Source: Pararobbsia alpina (lineage in GTDB: Bacteria; Pseudomonadota; Gammaproteobacteria; Burkholderiales; Burkholderiaceae). Taken from it: a DNA stretch of 64,000 nucleotides. The notes under the pieces were generated by a model. The model did not search any database. It worked only from the letters and a program-made list of their open reading frames with translations, and was not told the DNA's origin. Of this stretch, positions 1 through 8,085 are shown piece by piece. Both the position numbers and the translations under genes were made by a program. The stretch is from positions 62,001-126,000 of the forward strand of contig NZ_CADIKM010000005.1 of the NCBI RefSeq assembly GCF_902859895.1, given 5' to 3'. Position 1 is the stretch's first letter. Every line of letters starts with the position of its first letter.

Positions 1-450
1 GTGCTCGTCATGATCGTCGCCCAGCTCGTGCTGACGCGCACCGTATTCGGCCGCTACCTGATCGGCATCGGCACGAACGAGGAAGCGGTGCGTCTCGCGG
101 GCATCGACCCGCGGCCGTACAAGATCATCGTGTTCGCACTGATGGGTGCACTCGCGGGACTGGCGGCGCTGTTTCAGATCTCGCGGCTCGAGGCCGCCGA
201 CCCGAATGCGGGCTCGGGCGTCGAACTGCAGGTCATCGCGGCGGTCGTGATCGGCGGCACGAGCCTGATGGGCGGCCGCGGTTCGGTGATCAGCACCTTC
301 TTCGGCGTGTTGATCATCTCGGTGCTGGCGGCAGGACTTGCGCAGATCGGCGCGAACGAACCGACCAAGCGGATCATTACGGGCGCGGTGATCGTGGTCG
401 CGGTGGTGCTCGACACCTACCGCAGCCATCGCGCCAAACGCAGCGCCTGA
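1..450 (+). CDS. rbsC: Ribose ABC transporter permease, C-terminal part (cut by window start)
   Basis: Inner-membrane permease of a CUT2-type sugar importer. Only the last 149 residues are in the window; the reading frame is open at base 1, so the true start lies upstream. Visible are several hydrophobic membrane segments and the family motif VIGGTSLMGGRGS (about residues 82-94 of the visible part), typical of RbsC/XylH-type permeases. It is followed by a LacI-type regulator, ribokinase and ribose pyranase, which points to D-ribose as substrate. A stop occurs at 448-450, 24 bases before the regulator. Substrate assignment is inferred from the neighbours; family assignment is firm. Confidence 0.9.
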   Translation: MLVMIVAQLVLTRTVFGRYLIGIGTNEEAVRLAGIDPRPYKIIVFALMGALAGLAALFQISRLEAADPNAGSGVELQVIAAVVIGGTSLMGGRGSVISTFFGVLIISVLAAGLAQIGANEPTKRIITGAVIVVAVVLDTYRSHRAKRSA

Positions 451-474
451 ACGGCGCGGCGGAGCAGGGGATTT

Positions 475-1509
475 ATGTCGACCATCAAGGACGTTGCGGT
501 GCGTGCGGGCGTGTCGTATACGACCGTGTCGCACGTCGTGAACAACTCGCGGCCTGTCAGCGACGACAAGCGCGTGCGCGTCCTGGCGGCGATCGCCGAG
601 CTCAACTACGTGCCCTCGGCGGTCGCGCGATCGCTCAAGGCCCAGGCGACCGCGACGATCGGCCTGCTCGTGCCGAACAACACGAATCCCTACTTTGCCG
701 AAATCGCACGGGGCATCGAGGGGTATTTCCGGCGCCATGGCTATTGCGTGTTTCTCTGCAACTCGGACAACGACGTCGCCACCCAGCGCGAATACTTGCG
801 CGTGCTCCACGAGAAGCGCATCGACGGCCTGATCGTCGCATCGGCGGGCGACGATGAACACGCCTCGTATGCGTTGAGCCATGCGGGCGTGCCCGTCGTG
901 ATCGTCGACCGTCCCATCGCGGGCTTGCCGGCGGATCTAGTGCAGATCGACCACGAGGCGGGGGCCGCGCTGGCCACGCGTTATCTCGTTGATCTGGGCC
1001 ATACGCGGATCGGCTGTATCGCGGGGCCCGCGACGACGGCAGTCAGCGCGATGCGTGTCGCGGGCTTCCGGCTCGCGATGGCCGAGCGCGGTCTCGAGGT
1101 GCCCCCCGGCGCGGTCGTCGAAGGCGACTTCTCGAGCCCGGGCGGCTATGCGGCCGCGTCGATCCTGTTCGACGGGATCGCGCCGAGTGCGATTTTCGCG
1201 GGCAACGACCTGATGGGCATTGGTGCGCTGCGCGCCGCGGCCGAGCGCGGCATACGCGTGCCGGCCGATTGCTCGATCGTCGGATTCGACGACGTCGAGC
1301 TGAGCCGTTATGTCTACCCTTCACTGTCGACTGTCGGGCAGGCGATCCTGCGGCTTGGCGAGATGGCCGCAAGGACGCTGCTCGACCGCATCGATGGTAC
1401 CGTCACGGGACCCGTGCGCAAGCATATGATCGAGCCGCGCCTGGTGGTGCGCGAGTCGAGCGCCCCGCCGGGCATTCCTTTTTTCACAACGCATGATTCG
1501 AAGCAATGA
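475..1509 (+). CDS. rbsR: LacI-family transcriptional regulator, probable ribose repressor
   Basis: 344-residue LacI/GalR regulator. Residues 1-50 form the helix-turn-helix with the hinge (TIKDVAVRAGVSYTTVSHV near the start, then a typical YxPS-ARSLK hinge helix). The remainder is a periplasmic-binding-protein-like effector domain (IGLLVPNNTNPYFAEI from about residue 62). Normal family length is 330-345. The start ATG at 475 is preceded by GGAGCAGGGG. It lies inside the ribose operon between rbsC and rbsK and overlaps rbsK by four bases (ATGA), so it is probably cotranscribed and controls the operon promoter upstream of this window. Ribose as inducer is inferred from context. Confidence 0.88.
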   Translation: MSTIKDVAVRAGVSYTTVSHVVNNSRPVSDDKRVRVLAAIAELNYVPSAVARSLKAQATATIGLLVPNNTNPYFAEIARGIEGYFRRHGYCVFLCNSDNDVATQREYLRVLHEKRIDGLIVASAGDDEHASYALSHAGVPVVIVDRPIAGLPADLVQIDHEAGAALATRYLVDLGHTRIGCIAGPATTAVSAMRVAGFRLAMAERGLEVPPGAVVEGDFSSPGGYAAASILFDGIAPSAIFAGNDLMGIGALRAAAERGIRVPADCSIVGFDDVELSRYVYPSLSTVGQAILRLGEMAARTLLDRIDGTVTGPVRKHMIEPRLVVRESSAPPGIPFFTTHDSKQ

Positions 1510-2480
1510 ACAAGAACAACAACACATCAACCCATAGCGGCCACGGCCGGGTCGTCGTGATCGGCAGCCTCAATATGGACCTCGTCGTGCGCGCTGCACG
1601 CATGCCCCATCCGGGTGAAACCCTGGTCGGTGAATCGTTTGCGCAAGTGCCTGGCGGCAAGGGCGGCAATCAGGCCGTCGCCGCCGCGCGGCTCGGCGCG
1701 CAGGTATCGATGATCGGACGCGTCGGTAACGACGCGAATGGCAATCAACTCAAGCAGGGGCTCGAGAAAGAAGGGATCGACTGTACCGGTGTGTCGGGCG
1801 ATCCGCATCTGCCCACCGGCGTGGCGGTGATCACCGTCGATGATGCAAGCCAGAACGCAATTGTGATCGTCGCGGGCAGCAATGGCGCGCTGACATCGGA
1901 GGCGGTCGCGGAACATGAGCAGACCATTGCACAGGCTGCCGTGGTGGTCTGTCAGCTCGAATCGCCGGGTGAGACCGTGTTCGAGGCGATGCAGATCGCG
2001 CGCCGCAACGGCTGTGTCGTCGTGCTCAATCCCGCCCCGGTGACCGGCCCGCTCACGCGAGCCTGGCTCGAGACGGTGGACTTCCTGATTCCGAACGAGA
2101 TCGAAGCGGCTGAACTCTCGGGCGTCAAGGTCGTCTCCCCGGAGACCGCGCGCGCCGCTGCCTGGGCCTTGCGCGAACAGGGTGCTCGTCATGTGATCGT
2201 CACGCTTGGCGCGCAGGGCGTATTCGTGCTCGGCGCCGACGAGGGCCGGGAGGGCGGGCGACACTATCCCGCGCGCCGCGTCGAGGCGATCGATACGACC
2301 GCGGCCGGCGATACCTTCGTGGGTGGCTTCTGCGCCGCGCTCGCAGCCGGACGCGCGAGTGACGATGCGGTGCGTTTCGGTCTTGCCGCGGCGGCCCTGT
2401 CGGTCACGCGTGCGGGTGCGCAGCCCTCGATTCCTTATCTGCATGAAATCGAGAGCTCCCCGGGCGTGCCCGTGCCATGA
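1506..2480 (+). CDS. rbsK: Ribokinase
   Basis: 324-residue PfkB-family sugar kinase that phosphorylates D-ribose to ribose 5-phosphate in the cytoplasm. The N-terminal PfkB signature GGKGGNQA is at residues 50-57 and the C-terminal ATP-site motif DTTAAGDTF at 263-271, with Asp269 as the expected catalytic base. Length is slightly above the usual 305-310 because of a short Asn/Thr/His-rich N-terminal extension. Starts are coupled by four-base overlaps with rbsR upstream (1506-1509) and rbsD downstream (2477-2480). Specificity for ribose is supported by the adjacent pyranase. Confidence 0.93.
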   Translation: MNKNNNTSTHSGHGRVVVIGSLNMDLVVRAARMPHPGETLVGESFAQVPGGKGGNQAVAAARLGAQVSMIGRVGNDANGNQLKQGLEKEGIDCTGVSGDPHLPTGVAVITVDDASQNAIVIVAGSNGALTSEAVAEHEQTIAQAAVVVCQLESPGETVFEAMQIARRNGCVVVLNPAPVTGPLTRAWLETVDFLIPNEIEAAELSGVKVVSPETARAAAWALREQGARHVIVTLGAQGVFVLGADEGREGGRHYPARRVEAIDTTAAGDTFVGGFCAALAAGRASDDAVRFGLAAAALSVTRAGAQPSIPYLHEIESSPGVPVP

Positions 2481-2875
2481 AGAAAACCCAATTGTTGAAT
2501 GCCGCGCTCTCGCGCCTGATCGCGAGCCTGGGTCATGGCGACATGGTGCTCGTGAGCGATGCGGGCATGCCCACGCCACATGGCACCCCGGTCGAGATCA
2601 TCGATCTCGCGCTGGCGCCCGGCATGCCGGGTCTCGTCGTGACGACCGAGGTGCTGTTGACGGAGATGCAGGTCGAGTCGCATATCGTTGCGCACGAAAC
2701 ATTCGCACGCAACGACGGCTGGCTCGAACGGCTGCCGGCTGCTCAACTCGGCACGCGGCAGATCGTTTCACATGAGGAGATCAAGAAGCTTGCCTACCAT
2801 GCGCGCGCCGTGATCCGCACGGGCGAGTGCACTCCCTATGCGAACCTGGTGCTGATCGCGGGCGTTACATTCTAG
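2477..2875 (+). CDS. rbsD: D-ribose pyranase
   Basis: 132-residue RbsD/FucU-family mutarotase that interconverts the beta-pyranose and furanose forms of D-ribose, feeding the furanose form to ribokinase. His20 in SLGHGDMVLVSDAGMP is the family's catalytic histidine, and the C-terminal GECTPYANLVLIAGV is the conserved sugar-binding segment. Length matches the family (about 130-140). It overlaps the ribokinase stop by four bases and is the last gene of the operon. Confidence 0.93.
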   Translation: MKKTQLLNAALSRLIASLGHGDMVLVSDAGMPTPHGTPVEIIDLALAPGMPGLVVTTEVLLTEMQVESHIVAHETFARNDGWLERLPAAQLGTRQIVSHEEIKKLAYHARAVIRTGECTPYANLVLIAGVTF

Positions 2876-2947
2876 GCACGCACGGATACGGGTGGTTGTT
2901 ATACTCGCGAGAGGAGACGACTCCCCGATCTGTCCGCGAGCCATTTC

Positions 2948-5900
2948 ATGTCGACGACGCACAAGCTATCGCCTGCCGAAGTCAAACAGCATCTGGTCCG
3001 GATCGGTAAGTCTCGCCGTACGCATCGCTGGTTGCTCGGAGTTCTCATCGCGATCGCGGTCTTCGGACTGCTCGGCTTCTTCGCCGCACCGCCGCTGATT
3101 CGGCATGTCGCGGAACAGCAGCTCGGCAAGATGCTCGAGCGTCCCGTATCGATCGGGCGCATCGCACTGAACCCCTATACGCTGAATTTCGAGGCCGACC
3201 GGGTCGCGATCGCGGAGCGCGGCAACACAGGACCGTTCATCTCGCTCGACAAGCTGATCATGCGGCCTTCATGGGGCTCGCTGTTCAGGCTTGCGCCGGT
3301 CGTCAACGAATTGACGATCCAGGCACCGCACTTCCATATCGTGCGGACCGCGCCGCAACGCTTCAACTTTTCCGATCTCGTCGACAAGTTCTCGAAGCCA
3401 TCGCCGCAGCCCGCCGTCAAGCCGCTTGGATTCTCCGTCTCGAACATCAAGCTGGTCGACGGCCGGATCGATTTCGACGACCGCGTGCTCGATGCACAGC
3501 ATGTGATCGATGACTGGCAGCTCGGCGTGCCGTTTATCGCGACGTTGCAGTCGAAGACCGATATCTACGTCCAGCCGCTGCTGAAGATGCGCATCGACGG
3601 CAGTCCTCTATCGATCACCGGCAAGACCAAGCCTTTCGCGAGCTCGCGCGAATCGGATATCGCCTTGCAGTTCCAGGGGCTCGATGTGCCGAAGCTGCTC
3701 TCCTATTCGCCGGCGCCGCTGCCCGTGGCGGTCACGAAGGGGGCGCTGTCGTCGGATCTGGACATCCGTTTCCTCATCGACAAAAACGGGCCGATCCTGA
3801 CCGTGACGGGCACCGTCGATCTCACAGGTCTCGCGGTGACGGACCATGCCGGCACCGCGCTTGCGAACGCGGAGGCAATCCACGTGGCCGCCGCATCGGT
3901 CGAACCGTTGCGGCGGGTGTTTCATTTCGACGAGGTCCGGCTCGACAAGGCAGTCGTCAATCTGTCACGCGACGCGCAAGGCAAGCTCAACGTGTTGTCC
4001 CTGCCTGCGCCGCCGCCCGTGGCCGCGAGAGCGGCCGCGCCCGCATCGGACTCCACTGCGGCTGCGGCGCCGGTCCCGGCTCCTGCTTCACAGTCACCGT
4101 CACAGTCACCGGCGCAGTCAGCTTCGCAGGCGGCCGCGCCCGTTTCCTCCGCCTCGGTCGTTGCTGCGGCGTCGGCTTCTGCTTCCGCTTCCGCTTCGGC
4201 ATCCTCCGCTTCCGCGAGCAAGGACGCCGCCACACCACCACCGGTCGATTTTGCTGTCGCGAAGCTGTCGATCAACGATGCCGTGATTCACGTCGTCGAC
4301 AAGCTGCCCACGAACGGCCCGATGCGCTTCGAGGTGACGAACCTCGATGTCGGCGTCACCCGCTTCGCCACGCTGTCGAAGGACCCCGCCCACTACACGC
4401 TCACGAGCGGCTTCAACGATGGTGCCTCGATCAAGGCGGCGGGCGATCTCTGGCTCGGCGCCGGCCGCACGCGCCTCCAGTTCGATGCGAAGCGAATCGC
4501 GCTCGCTCCCCAGCAGCCGTATCTGAGCCCCTTTCTCGCGGGCACGGTTACCAAAGGCACGCTCGATCTCAGCGCACCGCTCGATGTCGACTGGTCGAAG
4601 GCGCCGCTCGCGCTGCATGTCGGCAACGCCTCGGTCGGTCTCGACGATCTGCAGCTCGTCGCGGAAGAGAGCAGGCAGCCCGTGCTCGGAATCGGCCATG
4701 CGCTCGCGCACATCGATCATGTCGATCTCGGCGCGCGGGAGGCTGTCGTGACCTCCGTCGAGCTCGATGGTCTCGCAGTGAAGGGCCAGCGCCTGAGCGA
4801 TGGAACGATCGACCTGATGAAGCTCCAGCGCTCCGGCGCTTCGGCGCCCGGACCCGCACAGGCGCCGGCCCTGCAAGCGGCAGCGAAGGCGGTCAAGGGC
4901 GCACCCGAGCAACAGCCCTGGCACTACCGGATCGACTCGCTGGCGCTGCGGAAATCCAGTGTCGAATTCACCGACCGGACCACGGCGAAGCCCGTGGTTG
5001 TCATGATCGAGCCGCTCGATTTCACGCTCAAGGGACTCAGCGATGACTTCAGCAAGCCGTGGCAGATCTCGACGGCGGGCACGCTGAATCGCAGTGGAAC
5101 CTTCGATGCAGACGGCCGCGTCTCGCTCGAGCCGCTCGATGTCGCCCTCCGTCTGAACGGCAAGCGGCTCGATGTGGCGGCCGTCGAGCCCTATTTTGGG
5201 CGGTACCTCAACGTGACCGTCGCGAGCGCGCGTGTCAACGCGAGCGGCGAGCTCACGCTGTCGGGCAGCGGTCCGACCATGAAGACGGGCTACAAGGGCG
5301 ATGCCGCGATGATCGATGTGCGCATGCTCGACAAGCTCACCTCGCAGCCGTTCGGCGGCTGGGGCACGCTGTCGTTTTCGAAACTCGCGGTGAGCCATGA
5401 CGAAAAGCACACCAGCGTGTCGGCGGGGCTCGTGACCTTTGCGAGCTTCTACGGAAGCGTAGTGCTCGACAAACAAGGGCGTTTGAATCTGAAGGACGTG
5501 CTTGCCGAACCGGGTGCGCCGAAGAAGTCGATGGCGACCGACGTGGCCGCTTCGGCTTCGTCGACCCGGGCCGACTCGAAGCCTTCGCGCGAGACGGAAT
5601 CGAAGGTGGTGTCCTCCGCGGGGGCTGCGTCGCGCGTCGAGGCAAGTCCGGCGACAAGCTCAGTGGAGGCCCCGGTGGCCGCCGCGCCCCTTGCCTCGAG
5701 CGCTACTGCAACGGGTACTGCAACTGGTACCGCGGCGGCTACCCCCGGCACGCCGGTGCAGGTAGCGAATGTCGCCAAACCCGACCTCGACCTCCGCTTC
5801 AACCAGCTCGTGCTGCAGAAGGGCCGGGCCGTCTACGCGGACAATTTCATCCAGCCCAACTTCACCGCGCGCTTGGTCGATATCAACGGCACCATCGGTG

Positions 5901-6988
5901 CATTCGGCACGCGCTCGACCACGCCCGCGCCGGTCGACATCGAGGCCAAGCTCGCCGCCAACGGACCGGTGACGATCAAAGGCTCGATCAATCCGCTCAC
6001 GCGGATTCCCGCACTCGACGTGACCGCGGCGGCCCACGACGTCGAGCTGACCCATCTCACGCCATACTCGACGAAATATGCGGGCTACCCGATCACCAAG
6101 GGCAAGCTCAATGTCGATCTCCACTACGTGCTCGACAACGATCACCTGTCAGCCGACAACCATCTGTTCATCGATCAGCTGACCTTCGGCGACCACGTCG
6201 ACAACGACACGGCGACCAAGCTGCCGGTCAAGCTCGCGGTCGCGCTGCTGTCGAATTCGCGTGGCGAGATCGACGTCAATATTCCGGTGTCGGGCTCCTT
6301 GTCGAACCCGGAGTTCAGCGTCGGTGCGCTGATCTGGCAGGCCGTGCTGAACCTGCTCCAGAAGGCGATCACGGCGCCGTTCTCATTGATCGCGAACGCA
6401 TTCGGCGGCAGCGGCGGCGGCGGCCACGGCGAGGACCTCGGCTACGTCGAATTCCCGCCTGGTCGCGCGAAACTGTCCGATGAGCAGAAGACGAAACTCG
6501 ACACCGTCGCGAAGGTGCTCAACGACAAGACCAGCATCAAGCTCGACCTGATCGGCCGGGTCGATCCGAAGGTCGACGAGCCGGCGTTGCGGCAGGTGTC
6601 GGTCGATCGGCAGATCAAGGCGCAGAAGATCAAGGATGTCGTCGGCAAGGGCGAGAGCATCGATACCGACGAAATCACGATCGCCCCCGACGAATACGAC
6701 AAGTACCTGACGCGCGCCTGGAAGGAGGCGGATTTCAAGAAAGAAACCAACCTCGTCGGACTGACGAAATCCCAACCCGCTGACACTATGAAGCAGATGC
6801 TGCTCGACCATACGACGGTCGACGCCGAGCAACTGCGCCAGCTTGCCCAGCGCCGGGCATCGGTGGTGCTTCAATACTTCCAGGGCAAGACTGACCTTGG
6901 GCGCGTCTACATCGTCTCGCCGAAGCTCGATGCGGACGGCATCACGGACCAGGGCCCGACGACACGGGTCGACTTCAGTCTCAATTGA
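2948..6988 (+). CDS. DUF748 / AsmA-like envelope protein
   Basis: 1346-residue protein anchored by one N-terminal membrane helix (about residues 25-46) and otherwise predicted periplasmic. Repeated AsmA/DUF748-like beta-rich segments (for example FEADRVAIAERG, LDISGELTLSGSG-type stretches) are separated by two low-complexity linkers: an Ala/Ser/Pro tract near residues 355-430 with an (AS)n run, and a second Ala/Ser/Thr tract near 865-935. The last about 190 residues contain an OmpA-like stretch (YVEFPPGRAKLSDEQKTKL, then LIGRVDPKVDE). The family is thought to act in envelope lipid homeostasis; the exact role is unknown. It starts 72 bases after rbsD and may be read from its own promoter. Confidence 0.8.
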   Translation: MSTTHKLSPAEVKQHLVRIGKSRRTHRWLLGVLIAIAVFGLLGFFAAPPLIRHVAEQQLGKMLERPVSIGRIALNPYTLNFEADRVAIAERGNTGPFISLDKLIMRPSWGSLFRLAPVVNELTIQAPHFHIVRTAPQRFNFSDLVDKFSKPSPQPAVKPLGFSVSNIKLVDGRIDFDDRVLDAQHVIDDWQLGVPFIATLQSKTDIYVQPLLKMRIDGSPLSITGKTKPFASSRESDIALQFQGLDVPKLLSYSPAPLPVAVTKGALSSDLDIRFLIDKNGPILTVTGTVDLTGLAVTDHAGTALANAEAIHVAAASVEPLRRVFHFDEVRLDKAVVNLSRDAQGKLNVLSLPAPPPVAARAAAPASDSTAAAAPVPAPASQSPSQSPAQSASQAAAPVSSASVVAAASASASASASASSASASKDAATPPPVDFAVAKLSINDAVIHVVDKLPTNGPMRFEVTNLDVGVTRFATLSKDPAHYTLTSGFNDGASIKAAGDLWLGAGRTRLQFDAKRIALAPQQPYLSPFLAGTVTKGTLDLSAPLDVDWSKAPLALHVGNASVGLDDLQLVAEESRQPVLGIGHALAHIDHVDLGAREAVVTSVELDGLAVKGQRLSDGTIDLMKLQRSGASAPGPAQAPALQAAAKAVKGAPEQQPWHYRIDSLALRKSSVEFTDRTTAKPVVVMIEPLDFTLKGLSDDFSKPWQISTAGTLNRSGTFDADGRVSLEPLDVALRLNGKRLDVAAVEPYFGRYLNVTVASARVNASGELTLSGSGPTMKTGYKGDAAMIDVRMLDKLTSQPFGGWGTLSFSKLAVSHDEKHTSVSAGLVTFASFYGSVVLDKQGRLNLKDVLAEPGAPKKSMATDVAASASSTRADSKPSRETESKVVSSAGAASRVEASPATSSVEAPVAAAPLASSATATGTATGTAAATPGTPVQVANVAKPDLDLRFNQLVLQKGRAVYADNFIQPNFTARLVDINGTIGAFGTRSTTPAPVDIEAKLAANGPVTIKGSINPLTRIPALDVTAAAHDVELTHLTPYSTKYAGYPITKGKLNVDLHYVLDNDHLSADNHLFIDQLTFGDHVDNDTATKLPVKLAVALLSNSRGEIDVNIPVSGSLSNPEFSVGALIWQAVLNLLQKAITAPFSLIANAFGGSGGGGHGEDLGYVEFPPGRAKLSDEQKTKLDTVAKVLNDKTSIKLDLIGRVDPKVDEPALRQVSVDRQIKAQKIKDVVGKGESIDTDEITIAPDEYDKYLTRAWKEADFKKETNLVGLTKSQPADTMKQMLLDHTTVDAEQLRQLAQRRASVVLQYFQGKTDLGRVYIVSPKLDADGITDQGPTTRVDFSLN

Positions 6989-7100
6989 GAGCGCCCGGCA
7001 CGCCCGGACATTCGAGGCGGGCCGGGGGGCGGCGCCCGCACACTGGCATCAGGACGCGCGGCCGGTTGTGGGGCGTGTCGGGGGTATTTCAGGATGCCCC

Positions 7101-7445
7101 TCAGGGCGCGTAAAACACGCTTTCCATCGATGCCCACCATTCGCCTTCGTTGCGATCGGCAAGCGGGCGCTGGATCGGCTTGCAAATGCTCCACCACTGC
7201 TGGACCCGTTGGTCTTGCGCAAGCATCTCCATATCCGCATCGAGATCTTTCCCGACATACTCAAAATAGCTGAACAGGTAGGGCCTACCGTCCGGCATCT
7301 GGCGAAGGAAGATCGAATAGTTGCGGATATTGGCGCGTTCGTTGGCCGCGAGCACATCGGGCCAGACAGTCGCATGCAGGCGTTTGTATTCTTCGATCTG
7401 GTGCGGATCGATGCCGATCACCGCGCCGATGCGTTGGATTGCCAT
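7101..7445 (-). CDS. rhaM: L-rhamnose mutarotase
   Basis: 114-residue member of the RhaM/RhaU (DUF718) family, which interconverts the alpha and beta anomers of L-rhamnose. Typical segments are IDPHQIEEYKRLHATVWP near residues 12-29, NYSIFL, and a C-terminal WWSICKPIQ-type block. Length is close to the family's 104-115. The start ATG (7443-7445) is preceded on the minus strand by AAGGAGACACG, a good ribosome site. No other rhamnose gene lies near it: it stands alone between the DUF748 gene and the pigment locus. It could act on another 6-deoxyhexose. Confidence 0.88.
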   Translation of the reverse strand: MAIQRIGAVIGIDPHQIEEYKRLHATVWPDVLAANERANIRNYSIFLRQMPDGRPYLFSYFEYVGKDLDADMEMLAQDQRVQQWWSICKPIQRPLADRNEGEWWASMESVFYAP

Positions 7446-7817
7446 CGTGTCTCCTTGTTTGTCCTACGGGGGTAACCGGCAGCCAGCTCACATTGCCATC
7501 GTGCCGAAGCCCCGGGGGTGCGCCGTTATTCGCCAAGGTGGTAGCTCGAACTGGAAGCCGGATGAAAGATGCGTCGTACCATTGTGTCCGATTCGGTCGC
7601 CCTGCGCACGTTCAGGCACCGGATCGGCCCGGGAAGCCATGGGATTTGCGGGACGATCCCTTAAGGATCTTCGGCAAGACGCATCAGGCACATACCTTGC
7701 GCATACTGTAGCCAGTTTTACCGGACGTATCCAAATGCTTCGGTGATTGCTCGGCAAAGGGGCGTCCGTATAATCGAATCCATGCTGTCCCCGGCACGCA
7801 ACGATCCCCAAGACGAT
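7446..7817. other. Divergent intergenic region, rhaM / pigment operon
   Basis: About 370 bases between two divergently transcribed genes. It holds the ribosome site of the mutarotase at its left end and a sigma-70-like promoter for the rightward pigment operon near 7747-7774. No convincing gene, hairpin or repeat was seen in the middle. Confidence 0.6.
7747..7774 (+). promoter_or_regulatory. Sigma-70-like promoter of rightward pigment operon
   Basis: A perfect TATAAT -10 element at 7769-7774 with TTGCTC at 7747-7752, spacer 16. An exact TATAAT is rare in this G+C-rich window. The predicted transcript would start near 7781, giving a leader of about 37 bases before the ATG at 7818; this argues against the upstream in-frame starts at 7743 and 7782 for the ACP gene. 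Confidence 0.5.
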
Positions 7818-8078
7818 ATGAACGAACTTGAAACCGAACTGGCCGCGCTGATCATCGGCGAACTGAACTTGCAGGACGTGACGCTTGCCGACGTCAATTC
7901 ACGGACACCCTTATATGGAGAAGGCTTCGGCCTCGATTCAATCGATATTCTTGAAATCGCATTGCTGATTTCGAAGAAGTACGGATTCGAACTGCGTTCC
8001 GACAACCCGGACAACAAGGTGATCTTCAGCTCCCTCGGCCGACTTGCGGCGCATGTTGCCGCGCACCGGGCCACATAG
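7818..8078 (+). CDS. Acyl carrier protein of aryl-polyene pathway
   Basis: 86-residue ACP. The phosphopantetheine site is Ser41 in GFGLDSIDILEIALLI, the form usual for aryl-polyene ACPs. It would carry the hydroxybenzoyl starter and the growing polyene. The start MNELETELAALI at 7818 gives the normal ACP length; upstream in-frame starts exist at 7743 and 7782 but precede or coincide with the predicted transcription start. It is the first gene of the rightward operon, 7 bases before the halogenase-like gene. Only one ACP is seen in the locus, whereas the E. coli aryl-polyene cluster has two. Confidence 0.87.
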   Translation: MNELETELAALIIGELNLQDVTLADVNSRTPLYGEGFGLDSIDILEIALLISKKYGFELRSDNPDNKVIFSSLGRLAAHVAAHRAT

Positions 8079-8085
8079 GACAGGC

